Positions 52,625-61,980 are shown, counted from the first letter of the stretch. The stretch is DNA of 64,000 nucleotides from Rhodococcus rhodochrous (GCF_900187265.1 NZ_LT906450.1:4827444-4891443), one strand, 5' to 3'. The notes: generated by a model from the sequence alone, not told the origin. A program made the numbers and translations.

Positions 52625-53812
52625 ATGTTCAACACACGCCCCCGTGTCGTCGTCATCGGCGGTGGATATGCCGGAACGGTCGCTGCCAACCGCATGAGCA
52701 GGAAGGCTGCGGTCACCGTCATCAATCCCCGGCCGCACTTCGTCCAGCGAACCCGGTTGCACCAGTTCGCGGTCGGCAACCACCATGCGTCCGGCGACTA
52801 CCGCAAACTTCTGGCGAAAGGAGTCGACCTTCTGGTCGATACCGTGATCCGCATCGAACCCGGCACGCGCACCGTCCATCTCGCATCCGGCGGGACGGTC
52901 GACTACGACTACCTCGTCTACGCCGTCGGAAGTACCGCCACGAGACGGTCCACCGTTCCCGGCGTCGAGGAATTCGCGTTCCCGGTGGCCGAATTCGAGC
53001 ATGCCGAACGCCTGCAGTACGCGCTGAGCAGCCTCGAACCCGATGCTGTCGTCACGGTCGTCGGTGCCGGGCTCACCGGGCTCGAAACAGCCGGCGAGCT
53101 GGCCGAACAGGGACGTCGCGTGCGCCTCGTGTGCAGCGGTGCCATCGGTCCGATGCTGTCCGAGAAGGCCCGTGCCGCAACCTACGAACGGCTCGCGGAC
53201 CTGCAGGTCGAGATCATCGAGAACGCGCGCGTCACCCGCGTCGGACCCGACGGCTTCACGCTCGACGACGACACCGTCCTCGAGAGTGCGATCACCGTCT
53301 GGACCGCCGGATTCGGCGTTCCCGAACTGGCCCGCTCCAGCGGCTTCAGGACGGATGAACTCGGCCGGATCCTCACCGACGAAACGATGACCAGCATCGA
53401 CGACGACCGCGTGATCGCCGCCGGTGACTGCGCGGCACCCTCGGGGGAGCCGGTGCGGATGGCATGCCAATCCGCCCTGCCCACCGGCCTGGCTGCGGCC
53501 GGCACGGTTCTCAGCCGAATCGCCGGTGAAGAGCCTGCGAACCTCGATTTCGGGTTCAACGGTGTCGGTGTGAGCCTGGGCCGGCACGTCGGCGTCGTCC
53601 AGTTCCACGAGCGGGACGACACCCCGAAGGAACAGGCATACTCCGGCCGAATCGCCTCGACGATCAAGGATCTCGGACTGAAGGCCGCGATGGCGGGCCT
53701 GCGGGTCGAGGCCCTACGGCCGGGAACGATGGGGTTCCTCAAGGGTGGCCGGCATCCGTCGAACACCGCCACCACCGAGGATCTCTCCCGCACGGAGCAG
53801 CCGATGGCCTAA
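52625..53812 (+). CDS. NAD(P)/FAD-dependent oxidoreductase (NDH-2/disulfide reductase-like)
   Basis: 395 residues from ATG 52625. FAD motif RVVVIGGGYAGTVAANRMS at the N-terminus, RTRLHQFAVG, NAD-binding VVTVVGAGLTGLETAGELAE (about residue 143) and the second FAD motif DRVIAAGDCAAPSGEPVRMA. No redox-active CxxC pair, so it is closer to type II NADH dehydrogenase or FSP1-like quinone reductases than to a disulfide reductase. Target of the adjacent ECF41 sigma factor by promoter motif and neighbourhood. Overlaps the PASTA gene end by 4 bp. Confidence 0.9.
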   Translation: MFNTRPRVVVIGGGYAGTVAANRMSRKAAVTVINPRPHFVQRTRLHQFAVGNHHASGDYRKLLAKGVDLLVDTVIRIEPGTRTVHLASGGTVDYDYLVYAVGSTATRRSTVPGVEEFAFPVAEFEHAERLQYALSSLEPDAVVTVVGAGLTGLETAGELAEQGRRVRLVCSGAIGPMLSEKARAATYERLADLQVEIIENARVTRVGPDGFTLDDDTVLESAITVWTAGFGVPELARSSGFRTDELGRILTDETMTSIDDDRVIAAGDCAAPSGEPVRMACQSALPTGLAAAGTVLSRIAGEEPANLDFGFNGVGVSLGRHVGVVQFHERDDTPKEQAYSGRIASTIKDLGLKAAMAGLRVEALRPGTMGFLKGGRHPSNTATTEDLSRTEQPMA

Positions 53813-54582
53813 CACCCGCTGAATTCGCCCTCTTTCAGAACCGACAGCACTGGGTCGCCTTCACCGATCGATGCTCCCACCGAGGGAGTCTGGTCGACGA
53901 CGACCCAGTTCCTGTCCCATACCTGCGCGCGTCCCTGACCGGTCGCGTCGACGCTCGTGGAATAGAACACGCCCGCGGCCTGGATGGTGTCTTGTGCCGC
54001 TTGAAGATCCATGCACACGACGTTCGGCATCACCGCAGTGGACGCGACAGCCCCGACCTGCGTGGTGGAGATCCTCGTTGCGGGAGTGGTTTCCGGAGCG
54101 ACTGTCCGCGCCGTGGTGGCAGCCGACGTCGTGTACGACGTGGTGGTCGTCGGTGCGGCAGCGCGAGGAGTCGTACTCGCGTCGTCCTTCGTCGGCGAGT
54201 CCAGCCCGTCCGAGATGTCACCGATGATTCCCATGAGGACGATCAGTCCGGCGACGGCAGCGGCGATGACCACCCCGCGGCGGATCCTCGGAGGCTTCGG
54301 CGGCTCGGGCGGCGGCGCCATCGCCGCCCGCACATCCCCCGCGAGGAACGCGCGGTGGCCGGCTTCGGCGCGTGCGGCGATCGCGTCATGCTCGGCCTTG
54401 ATGCGCTTCCGCCGATCGCGCAGCGGCTTGCCGATCGCGAGATATCCCAGGCCGGCCGCGAATGCCACGAACAGGATCGCGTCGGCCCCGTTGCCGTTGA
54501 CTACTTCCACGATCGCCAGCCACAGCGTGATGGCGGCGAACATCCCCGCTACGACGCGCAGGTAGGGGACGACGAACTTCAT
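53809..54582 (-). CDS. membrane protein with C-terminal PASTA domain
   Basis: 257 residues. Two N-terminal membrane helices (about 5-25 and 30-50), a basic cytoplasmic stretch (RDRRKRIKAEHDAIAARAEA), a third helix at about 101-120 (GVVIAAAVAGLIVLMGII), a Thr/Ala-rich linker, and one extracellular PASTA domain from about 190 (MPNVVCMDLQAAQDTIQAAG, VVDQTPSVGASIGEG). PASTA domains bind peptidoglycan fragments. There is no kinase or transpeptidase domain, so a wall-sensing or anchoring role is likely. Confidence 0.85.
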   Translation of the reverse strand: MKFVVPYLRVVAGMFAAITLWLAIVEVVNGNGADAILFVAFAAGLGYLAIGKPLRDRRKRIKAEHDAIAARAEAGHRAFLAGDVRAAMAPPPEPPKPPRIRRGVVIAAAVAGLIVLMGIIGDISDGLDSPTKDDASTTPRAAAPTTTTSYTTSAATTARTVAPETTPATRISTTQVGAVASTAVMPNVVCMDLQAAQDTIQAAGVFYSTSVDATGQGRAQVWDRNWVVVDQTPSVGASIGEGDPVLSVLKEGEFSGC

Positions 54583-54596
54583 GTTTCTCCTTCAAC

Positions 54597-54669
54597 CCGA
54601 CACCAGGCTCCGTGCGCCGCTGCTTTCCCGACCGCACACGTGCTGAATGCCCTCCTGAACTGGTGTCGG
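54597..54669. repeat. 10-bp inverted repeat beside hsdR
   Basis: CCGACACCAG (54597-54606) and CTGGTGTCGG (54660-54669) are perfect complements 53 bp apart, in the gap between the PASTA gene and the end of hsdR. Could be a loose terminator stem or a remnant of integration. Confidence 0.35.
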
Positions 54670-54709
54670 AGCGTCACCCCTCGTCGTTACGGGAGGCCGT
54701 TGATGGAGG

Positions 54710-57700
54710 TCATGCGGCCATGGTGGGTGCGATGGCCTCCATCTGCTCGATAACGAGCTTGGTAGCGCTGGTACGCCGGTCCGGCGGGTACTTGTAGCGC
54801 GCCAACAGCCGTTTGACCTGCGACCGCAGCTTCGCCTTGACGTCTTCACGCACGCTCCAGTCCGTCTTGACGTCGCGTTGCATGATCCCGATCAGCTCGC
54901 GCGCGATCTGGGCGAGCACGTCCTCCCCCATTTCGAGGAGGGCCGCCTCGCTCTGCGCGATCGCGTCGTACAGCGACAGCTCGTGATCACCGAGCGGCGG
55001 ATCGAAACGTTGTCCTCGTTTCGCTTCGTCCTGCACTTCCTTGGCGAGCTCCACCAACGCGGCGATGATCTCCGCCGAGGTCAACTGACTGTTGGTGTAC
55101 TTGTTCATGAGCTCACGGAGCTTCTGCGAGAACGCTCGCTGCCGGACCAGATTGTGACGCGAAACCTTTCGCGACTCGGAGGCGACGAGGTTGCGCAACG
55201 CTTCGATCGCCAACGACGGATGCTTCGCCTGCACGGTGCGTTCGAGGAAATCACCGTTCAAGTCTGCGAGCGAGGGCTTGGGCATCCCGGCAGCGTCGTA
55301 GATGTCGAGCACTTCCTCCGACTCGACGGATGCCGCCATCAAGGCCCGGAGCGCACGCTTGACGTCGTCGGGCACGGCGACGCCGTTCGCACGCCGTTCC
55401 TCCGCGTCACGCTTGGCCATCTGCACGCGCACCTCTTCGAAGAAGCGAGCGTCGCGAGCGAGCGGCTGGACGTCTTCGTGGGTGCTGCAGATCGCCCAGA
55501 CCCGGGACAGTTGGGACGAATACTCGCGGTATCGGGTGGCGAGCGTCTTCTCGCCTTCACCGACCTTGTTTCCCGGGTTCTGATCGTCGCGGAGGAATGC
55601 AACGGTGGCGATAACGGTGTCGAGCCATGCCCGCGGTCCCGGCGCGTTGCGATGTTCGCGCCAATCGAATCCGTGGAGCATATTGTCGAGGATCGTCATG
55701 CAGTTCTTCACGGCATCGACGGCTTCGCCGACCGGACGTCCGAGGGGCTTGGTGTTCCGGTCGGACGCTGTGTACTCGGCCAGCGCTTCGGCGAGGTTGT
55801 CGGCGACCGGTGCGTACGCCACCAGCAATCCGTCCTGCTTACCGCGGAAGGTGCGGTTCACCCGTGCAAGAGTCTGCATCAACAACGCCCCCTTGAGGGG
55901 ACGGTCGAGGTAGAGCGTGTGCAGCGGCGGGGCGTCGAACCCGGTGAGCATCATGTCCTTCACGATGACGAGTTCGAGCTCGTCATCGATGTCCTTGAGT
56001 CGCTTCTTGATCGCGGCGTTCTCGGAATCACGACGGACATGGTCGCTGATCGGCGGCTGGTCGGTAGCGTCGCCGGAATACACCACTTTGATACGTCCAG
56101 AGGACAGATCGTCCGCGTGCCAACCGGGACGCAGATCGACGATGAGCTGGTAGAGATTTGCGCAGATCTCTCGGGTCGCGCAGACGATGAGGGCTTTGCC
56201 AGGTGCGGTCGGGTTGTCGTCCGATCCGACGAACTTCGCCATCTGGCTGCGTCGGTTCTCCCAGTGGGTGACAAGGTCTTCCGCGAGCAGCTTCAATCGG
56301 GCCGGCGCACCGTAGACGGCATTGATGACGGCGACCGACTTCTCGATGCGGGCGCGCTCGGTGTCGTCGAGGCCCGCGGTCACCTCGTCTGCGGACGAAT
56401 CGATCTGCTCTTCGGACACTTCCTCACCGAAGGAAACCTTCACGAGTCGGCTTTCGAAATGGACCGGCACGGTTGCGCCGTCCTCGACCGCTCGGGTGAG
56501 GTCGTAGATGTCGATGTAGTCACCGAAGACAGCCCGCGTATTGCGGTCTTCGAACGAGATCGGGGTTCCGGTGAACGCGATGAGCGTTGCGTGCGGAAGC
56601 GCGTCGCGCAGGTGCCGGGCGTAGCCGTCGAGATTGTCGTAGTGACTACGATGCGCTTCGTCGACGATGACGATGATGTTGCGTCGCGCCGACAATTGCG
56701 GGTGGCTGAGGCCGGCTTCCCGCTCTTCACGACTTTTGCCGAACTTCTGCAATGTGGTGAAGTAGATACCGCCGGTTGTGCGTCCGGACAGTTCCTGACG
56801 AAGCTCTTCGCGGCGTCGAATCTGCTTGGGTCGTTCCGGAAGAAGCTGCGATCGTGCGAAGGTCTCGTAGAGCTGGCCGTCGAGTTCGTTACGGTCGGTG
56901 ATCACCACGATCGTGGGGTTGGCGAGCCTGGAATGGCGGATCACCTGATTGGCGTAGAGCTCCATCTCCATGGACTTGCCGGAACCCTGTGTATGCCAGA
57001 CCACTCCGGCCTTGCCCTCCGAGGCGACAGCTTCCACCGTCGATCCCACGGCCTTGGACACTGCGAAATACTGATGGGGCTTGGCGATTCGCTTGACGAG
57101 TCCGTTCTCGCTCTCGTCGAACGCCGTGTAGTTGCGGAGCAACTGGAGGAATCGCTCCTGGTTGAACAGCCCGTAGAGCGCGATGTCGAGTTGATTATGG
57201 TCGCCGGTGGGTTCCACCGGTTGACCGTCGTCGTCGACATTCCACGGCGAGAAGTGCTCGAAGGGGGTGAACGGCGTTCCGTAGGCGGCGCCGACCCCGT
57301 CCGAAACGAGGCTGAGCACAGCGAACCGGAAGGCGAGCGGAAATTCGCGGAGGTAGGTCCGCAGCTGCGCGTGTGCATCCGTCAATCCGGCATACGGATT
57401 GCCGGCATTCTTCAACTCCACGACAGCGATCGGCATGCCGTTCAGATACAGGACGAGGTCGAAACGTCGTTCGTGGTCTCCACGGATCACGGTCACCTGG
57501 CTGGCGACGAACCAATCGTTGGCGTCGGGGTCGATGGACACCAGACGGATGGTGGGAGTCACCTGGACCCCGTTGTCGTCCGCGTACGAGACCTTCCGCA
57601 GACCTTCGGTGAGGTACTGGTGGATCTGCCGGTTCTCGGTGATGGCGTCGCTCGAACCGGCCGTGGCGACAACGGTCACGGCGTCGTCCACTGCGCTCGG

Positions 57701-57904
57701 AGGCAGAGCGGGGTTGAGGGTGGCTATGGCAGACCGCAGGCGCGCCGGCACGAGCAGTTCGTCCCAGGTAGCGCGTTCACCCGTGCCGGGAGCGATCTCG
57801 CTGCCCGGGATGTGACGCCATCCGAGTTCGCCGAGGGTCTCGAGCGCCATCTGTTCCCAGACGGATTCGGTGAGTCGACCCGGGAAGTCCAGTACATCTG
57901 CCAT
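54710..57904 (-). CDS. hsdR: type I restriction enzyme R subunit (HsdR), without adjacent M and S
   Basis: 1064 residues from ATG 57904 (GTG 57910 possible). PD-(D/E)xK nuclease: RRFDLVLYLNG and IAVVELKNAG (about 150-166). SF2 translocase: Walker A HTQGSGKSMEM (about 305), DEAH in IVIVDEAHRSHY (about 417), LIAFTGTPIS, and motif VI QTLARVNRTFRGK (about 680). All key residues are present, so it looks functional. Neither hsdM nor hsdS is in the window, although both flanks are visible. No Shine-Dalgarno; a TAAGTT box six bases before the ATG suggests a leaderless transcript. Confidence 0.93.
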   Translation of the reverse strand: MADVLDFPGRLTESVWEQMALETLGELGWRHIPGSEIAPGTGERATWDELLVPARLRSAIATLNPALPPSAVDDAVTVVATAGSSDAITENRQIHQYLTEGLRKVSYADDNGVQVTPTIRLVSIDPDANDWFVASQVTVIRGDHERRFDLVLYLNGMPIAVVELKNAGNPYAGLTDAHAQLRTYLREFPLAFRFAVLSLVSDGVGAAYGTPFTPFEHFSPWNVDDDGQPVEPTGDHNQLDIALYGLFNQERFLQLLRNYTAFDESENGLVKRIAKPHQYFAVSKAVGSTVEAVASEGKAGVVWHTQGSGKSMEMELYANQVIRHSRLANPTIVVITDRNELDGQLYETFARSQLLPERPKQIRRREELRQELSGRTTGGIYFTTLQKFGKSREEREAGLSHPQLSARRNIIVIVDEAHRSHYDNLDGYARHLRDALPHATLIAFTGTPISFEDRNTRAVFGDYIDIYDLTRAVEDGATVPVHFESRLVKVSFGEEVSEEQIDSSADEVTAGLDDTERARIEKSVAVINAVYGAPARLKLLAEDLVTHWENRRSQMAKFVGSDDNPTAPGKALIVCATREICANLYQLIVDLRPGWHADDLSSGRIKVVYSGDATDQPPISDHVRRDSENAAIKKRLKDIDDELELVIVKDMMLTGFDAPPLHTLYLDRPLKGALLMQTLARVNRTFRGKQDGLLVAYAPVADNLAEALAEYTASDRNTKPLGRPVGEAVDAVKNCMTILDNMLHGFDWREHRNAPGPRAWLDTVIATVAFLRDDQNPGNKVGEGEKTLATRYREYSSQLSRVWAICSTHEDVQPLARDARFFEEVRVQMAKRDAEERRANGVAVPDDVKRALRALMAASVESEEVLDIYDAAGMPKPSLADLNGDFLERTVQAKHPSLAIEALRNLVASESRKVSRHNLVRQRAFSQKLRELMNKYTNSQLTSAEIIAALVELAKEVQDEAKRGQRFDPPLGDHELSLYDAIAQSEAALLEMGEDVLAQIARELIGIMQRDVKTDWSVREDVKAKLRSQVKRLLARYKYPPDRRTSATKLVIEQMEAIAPTMAA

Positions 57905-58039
57905 GCACACAACTTAGAAGCTGATCAACCAGGTAGCGAGACACCAAATCGATAAAGGGGGTTATCAAGCGGAAAATCTGCTGCGCAGCGGGCACGGCTC
58001 ACGATCGAATCGTCCAATTCGAACGATCAGGAGATCGCC

Positions 58040-58519
58040 GTGACCACTCAGTTCGCTCCTGCGCCGACCGAGTCCGAAGAGCGTGCCGCGTCCCGCTTCT
58101 GGCCGGGCGTTTCGGTCGGCGTGTGCACCGCGACGGTCGTCGGCGCGTTGACCGCGACCGGTTTCCTCGTCAACGCTGGGATCTCCGCTCCGCCGCTCTT
58201 CACCATCGACGGCACGATCACCCTGGTCGACGGTTCCACCTACAGCAGCACCCCCGGTTTCGAATGCGAAGGTGACCGTGGCTACGACGATATTTCGTCC
58301 GCCGCTGCGGTCCGGGTATCCGACGAAACCGGGACGCTGCTCGCCAAGGGGTCCCTGACCGGCAGCGTCCGCGAAGGCGACTTCTGCACCTTCTTCTTCA
58401 CCGTCCCCGACGTGCCGCGCGGGGTGTCGTTCTATGACGTCGAGATCTCCCACCGCGGTTCCGTCTCGTACGACGAAGCCGAGGCCGACTCGGGTGTGCA
58501 TCTCACCCTCGGCCGCTGA
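58040..58519 (+). CDS. small membrane-anchored protein
   Basis: 159 residues from GTG 58040 (GGAG-type site in AGGAGATCGCC). A charged N-terminus (about 1-25) then one membrane helix (VSVGVCTATVVGALTATGFL, about 25-44), followed by an extracytoplasmic beta-rich domain with two Cys (GFECEGDRGYDD; EGDFCTFFFTVPDV) that may pair. I do not recognise the family. First of three similar single-pass proteins in a row. Confidence 0.75.
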   Translation: MTTQFAPAPTESEERAASRFWPGVSVGVCTATVVGALTATGFLVNAGISAPPLFTIDGTITLVDGSTYSSTPGFECEGDRGYDDISSAAAVRVSDETGTLLAKGSLTGSVREGDFCTFFFTVPDVPRGVSFYDVEISHRGSVSYDEAEADSGVHLTLGR

Positions 58520-58551
58520 AATCCGCTCCACTCATCGAATAGAGGTTTGCC

Positions 58552-59172
58552 ATGACCATACCCAACCAGCCCGGCGCTCCGGTCCCGCCCGCCGGCTACG
58601 AACCCGCCCAGCAGAAGAAGCGCAAGAAGTGGCCGTGGATCGTGGGTGGAATCGTTGCGGTGTTCGTCATCGCCTCCGTGTCCGGCGGGGGTGACGACGA
58701 CAAGCCCACCACGTCCGCGAAGACGGACACGACGGCGGCTACCCAGGCAGAGGCGCCCGTCGTCGAGGTGGAAACCGCGACGATGAACACGCCTGTTCGC
58801 GATGGCAAGTTCGAGTTCGTCGTCAACGGGGTCGAGACCGGTATCAGCGCCCTCGGTGACAACCCGTACCTCGCGAAGGAGGCTCAGGGGCAGTTCGTCA
58901 TCGTCACGATGACGGTCAGCAACATCTCGGATCAACCGAAGAGCCTCAGCCCCAGCGACCAGAAGCTCGTCGACGAGCAGGGGCGCACCTTCGGGCCCGA
59001 CACCTCGGCCGCTCTGAACCTCGACTCGGATGTGCCGATCTGGGACCAGATCAACCCCGGCAACACCGTCACCATGCCGGTCGTGTTCGACATGCCGGTC
59101 GACGCGGTTCCGACGGCGATCGAGCTGCACGACTCGATGTTCTCGAACGGTGTCACCGTCTCTCTGCGGTAA
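58552..59172 (+). CDS. DUF4352-like membrane-anchored protein
   Basis: 206 residues. Proline-rich cytoplasmic tail (about 1-22), basic KKRKKWPW, membrane helix [19 protein letters not shown] (about 29-47), Thr/Ala linker, and a DUF4352/telokin-like immunoglobulin-type domain (about 80-206) with [20 protein letters not shown] and the [12 protein letters not shown] hairpin. Such domains sit outside the membrane in actinobacteria; function unknown. A strong terminator follows. Confidence 0.85.
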   Translation: MTIPNQPGAPVPPAGYEPAQQKKRKKWPWIVGGIVAVFVIASVSGGGDDDKPTTSAKTDTTAATQAEAPVVEVETATMNTPVRDGKFEFVVNGVETGISALGDNPYLAKEAQGQFVIVTMTVSNISDQPKSLSPSDQKLVDEQGRTFGPDTSAALNLDSDVPIWDQINPGNTVTMPVVFDMPVDAVPTAIELHDSMFSNGVTVSLR

Positions 59173-59187
59173 CTGCCTCCCCTACTG

Positions 59188-59220
59188 CCGGTGCGCCCGA
59201 GGAGGGGTCGGGCGCACCGG
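59188..59220 (+). terminator. strong hairpin terminator
   Basis: Perfect 13-bp stem (59188-59200 with 59208-59220) with a 7-base loop, 15 bp after the DUF4352 gene and followed by TTCTCC. Separates it from the DUF2510 gene. Confidence 0.75.
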
Positions 59221-59260
59221 TTCTCCCCCAAGTACGTTCACCGAGTAAGGACCCTGTGCA

Positions 59261-59872
59261 ATGTCGAACGACAAGTCGCCGGCGCCGGCCGGCTGGTATC
59301 CGGACCCCGAGGGCGGGCAGCGATATTGGGACGGGACGACGTGGCTCGATTTCCCCGAACCCGGATCTGACGCCGACGAAACACCCGAGACGACGCGTTG
59401 GTTCCGGAAGCGGGCCGTCGTAATGACTCTGCTTGTGGTGGCACTCGCAGCTGTCGGTGGGACGGTGACGTGGAAGATCAACCACGACGCCCAGGTCGCC
59501 GCTCAGGCATCGGCGCTGGAAGAAGCGGCTAAGCGTGAAGCCGAGCGCATCGAAGCGGAACGCGCCGAGCAGGAGGCCGCTGACGCAGCGGAACGCGCTT
59601 CCCGCGCGTTGAGCGTGGCGAACATCGAGTCGAGTATCGAAGAGATGGCGCTCGAGCACGTGAACAAGGGCATGTTCGACGGCCCGGTGCTCTCGGTGAC
59701 GTGCTCCCCCGTCAACGGCGGATCCACGGATAATCTCAACGAAACCACTACGGTATTCGAATGTTTCGTCGGCACCGAAGACGTCGGAGGCGGGCGGATG
59801 CGCGGTTACAAGTACCACGCGACGATGAACTGGAGCAGTGGTGAATTCACCTACGGGTTCGGGGCGCCGTAG
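59261..59872 (+). CDS. DUF2510 domain membrane protein
   Basis: 203 residues. N-terminal DUF2510 motif PAGWYPDPEGGQRYWDGTTW (residues 9-28), a membrane helix at about 50-70 (AVVMTLLVVALAAVGGTVTW), a charged coiled-coil rich in Ala/Glu/Arg (about 75-115), then a C-terminal domain with CSPVNGG and TVFECFVGTED. DUF2510 is an actinobacterial membrane-proximal module of unknown function. Ends 5 bp before a convergent small frame. Confidence 0.85.
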   Translation: MSNDKSPAPAGWYPDPEGGQRYWDGTTWLDFPEPGSDADETPETTRWFRKRAVVMTLLVVALAAVGGTVTWKINHDAQVAAQASALEEAAKREAERIEAERAEQEAADAAERASRALSVANIESSIEEMALEHVNKGMFDGPVLSVTCSPVNGGSTDNLNETTTVFECFVGTEDVGGGRMRGYKYHATMNWSSGEFTYGFGAP

Positions 59873-59877
59873 AGCGT

Positions 59878-60141
59878 TCACACGTCTGCCGACTCGGCGA
59901 CGCACTGGGAACCGTCGGCCCGGACCGCAGCGACCCCGGCTCCGTTCGGGCGAGCTTCGATATCGATCACCGGCCATCCCTGGTTCTCTGCGTACTCGGC
60001 GAAGGTATTCCTGATGACCGGTTTCGTGGATACCCGAACTACCTCGGTGCTCTCGGGTGGAACGACTCGGCCGACGCGTACCGCCAATCCCGGACCCAGG
60101 TCGACGGCGGTTCGGCCAGCAGTTCCCCGGGACGGAGCCAC
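59878..60141 (-). CDS. possible small protein after the glutamate synthase-like gene
   Basis: The frame encodes up to 87 residues from GTG 60141. The last 50 (TKPVIRNTFAEYAENQGWPV, IDIEARPNGAGVAAVRADGS, QCVAESADV) look like real protein, but the first part overlaps the end of the preceding gene by 103 bp. No better start exists after the overlap. Could be a coupled small gene or a remnant; unrecognised. Confidence 0.3.
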   Translation of the reverse strand: MAPSRGTAGRTAVDLGPGLAVRVGRVVPPESTEVVRVSTKPVIRNTFAEYAENQGWPVIDIEARPNGAGVAAVRADGSQCVAESADV

Positions 60142-61634
60142 TCGTAGATTTCGGCGTAGGAACGTACGACCGTGGTGGCCACCCGCTTACGCAGCATCTC
60201 CGTCGTCAATGCACTCGGATCGTTCACCCCCATCGACGCCATGATCTGCACCGCCTGCGCCACCGTGCTCGCGTGATACCGCTCCACCCGCAACGCCTTG
60301 TCCGCCACGTCGAGAGCCCGCGCCCGCTTCGGGTCCTGGGTCGTCACTCCGACCGGGCACTTGTTGGTATGACACCTCTGGGCCTGGATACAGCCGATCG
60401 CCATCATCATCGCTCGCGCCGAATTGGTGTAATCCGCACCTTGGATCAGCCGTTTCACAATGTCGTTGCCGGTGGCCACTTTTCCGCTGGCACCGATCTT
60501 GATGCGGTCGCGCAGCCCCGTTCCGGCGAGCGCGTTGTGTACCGTCATCAACCCGTCGGTGAGCGGCAGCCCCACATTGTCCTCGTATTCCAGGGGAGCC
60601 GCAGCTGTCCCTCCTTCTGCGCCGTCCACGATGATGAAATCCGGCGTCACTCCCTCGACCAGCACGGCCTTGCATATGGCCAGCAGCTCCACCCGCGATC
60701 CGACGCAGAGCTTGAAGCCGACCGGTTTACCGCCCGACAGGTCACGTAGAAGGGCCAGAAAACGCACCATTTCGCGGGGTGTGGCGAACGCCGAGTGCGC
60801 GGCCGGACTGACACACTTCACGTGGGCCGGCACCCCTCGATAGCGGGCGATCTCCTCACTCACCTTCGCAGCCGGAAGCACGCCTCCCACGCCCGGTTTG
60901 GCCCCCTGACTGAGCTTGAGAGAGATCGCCTTCACCTGATCGTGTGCGGATTTGTCCGCGAACTGTTCGGGATCGAAGCGCCCCTTTTCGTCACGGGCAC
61001 CGAAATATCCGGAACCGATTTCCCAGATCAGGTCGCCGCCGCCCTCGAGATGGTAGGGCGTCAGCCCACCCTCCCCCGTGTCGTGGGCGAAGCCACCCCG
61101 GGCCGCGCCACGGTTCAACGCGCGTACCGCATTCGCGGACAACGCACCGAAACTCATCGACGACACGTTCAGCATCGACATCAGGTACGGGACCTTGCAA
61201 TCAGGGCCGCCGACCTTCACGAGAGGCGGATGCTCCGGTGCGGGCACAGGCATCGTCGAATGCACCAGATATTCGTAACCGATCTCGTCGAGGTCGCGTT
61301 CGGTGCCGAACGACAACTCACCGTGGATACCCTTCGCCCGCTCGTAGACGACCGTGCGCACGTCCCTGTCGAAGGGACGCCCGTCGAAGTTTCGTTCGAC
61401 GAAGTACTGCTGGATTTCCGGGCGCACGCTCTCCAGCAGATAGCGCATGTGTCCGAGCACGGGATAGTTCCGCAAGACCGCGTGCCGACGCTGGAGGAGG
61501 TCGTAGATTCCAACTCCGAGCACCCCGGCCAGCAGGGCCACCAGCACCCACCATCCCCACCCGCCGACCGCTGCGACGACGCCGACCACGAGCAGCAACA
61601 GGCTCAGGAAACCGATGAGGAAAAACCGCAGCAC
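60039..61634 (-). CDS. FMN-binding glutamate synthase family protein, membrane-anchored
   Basis: 531 residues from GTG 61634 (AAGAAGG upstream). Two N-terminal membrane helices (about 3-22 and 25-42), then a GltB-like FMN TIM barrel: SMSFGALSANAVRALNRGAA, HDTGEGGLTPYH, SQGAKPGVGGVLPAAKV, IIVDGAEGGTAAAP, IKIGASGKVATGNDI and the cluster-type Cys set CIQAQRCHTNKCPVG. It lacks the amidotransferase domain of true glutamate synthase, so it is one of the stand-alone GltS-like oxidoreductases of unknown physiological reaction. Confidence 0.9.
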   Translation of the reverse strand: MLRFFLIGFLSLLLLVVGVVAAVGGWGWWVLVALLAGVLGVGIYDLLQRRHAVLRNYPVLGHMRYLLESVRPEIQQYFVERNFDGRPFDRDVRTVVYERAKGIHGELSFGTERDLDEIGYEYLVHSTMPVPAPEHPPLVKVGGPDCKVPYLMSMLNVSSMSFGALSANAVRALNRGAARGGFAHDTGEGGLTPYHLEGGGDLIWEIGSGYFGARDEKGRFDPEQFADKSAHDQVKAISLKLSQGAKPGVGGVLPAAKVSEEIARYRGVPAHVKCVSPAAHSAFATPREMVRFLALLRDLSGGKPVGFKLCVGSRVELLAICKAVLVEGVTPDFIIVDGAEGGTAAAPLEYEDNVGLPLTDGLMTVHNALAGTGLRDRIKIGASGKVATGNDIVKRLIQGADYTNSARAMMMAIGCIQAQRCHTNKCPVGVTTQDPKRARALDVADKALRVERYHASTVAQAVQIMASMGVNDPSALTTEMLRKRVATTVVRSYAEIYEWLRPGELLAEPPSTWVRDWRYASAESFHPRAPR

Positions 61635-61862
61635 GGGGCACCTTCTTCCCGGTTCCACCACGTCTTCGACGCCGTGGCACATATCCACGGTAACCCCGGA
61701 AATCCGTCGGCGGTCATGCCCGGGCAGTCAGAACGTACGTTCGAGTTTGACGTTGATCAACTCGCGTGGCACCATCCCTGCAACGATCTGAATACAGGTC
61801 GACCCCGGAAGGTGCGCCAACACCACTCCGGGGTCTGGGCACAAGACAGAAGAGGACCTGTC

Positions 61863-61973
61863 ATGCACCGTAGGGTGGATTCTATCCACACGCCCATCAG
61901 AGGCGTGCACCAGCAATCGGCCGGTTCCGGCCGCTCCTTCACCTGGCCACCAGGTTCATCTCTGACGCTCTGA
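61863..61973 (+). CDS. possible small ORF of element B (36 aa)
   Basis: MHRRVDSIHTPIRGVHQQ at the N-terminus, PPGS near the end; homologous to 50982-51107. A GAGGA ribosome-site-like sequence lies 6 nt upstream in this copy. It ends 7 bp before the conserved hairpin. Same uncertainty between peptide and structured RNA. Confidence 0.35.
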   Translation: MHRRVDSIHTPIRGVHQQSAGSGRSFTWPPGSSLTL

Positions 61974-61980
61974 CTGTTCG

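Noticed and set aside
54878-57955. Plus-strand open frame of 1025 codons opposite hsdR
   Set aside because: Shadow of the HsdR coding frame; no domain and low-complexity composition.
59878-60141. Frameshifted C-terminal extension of the glutamate synthase-like protein
   Set aside because: The main protein already ends at the length expected for stand-alone family members, so a frameshift is not needed; kept only as a low-confidence small gene.
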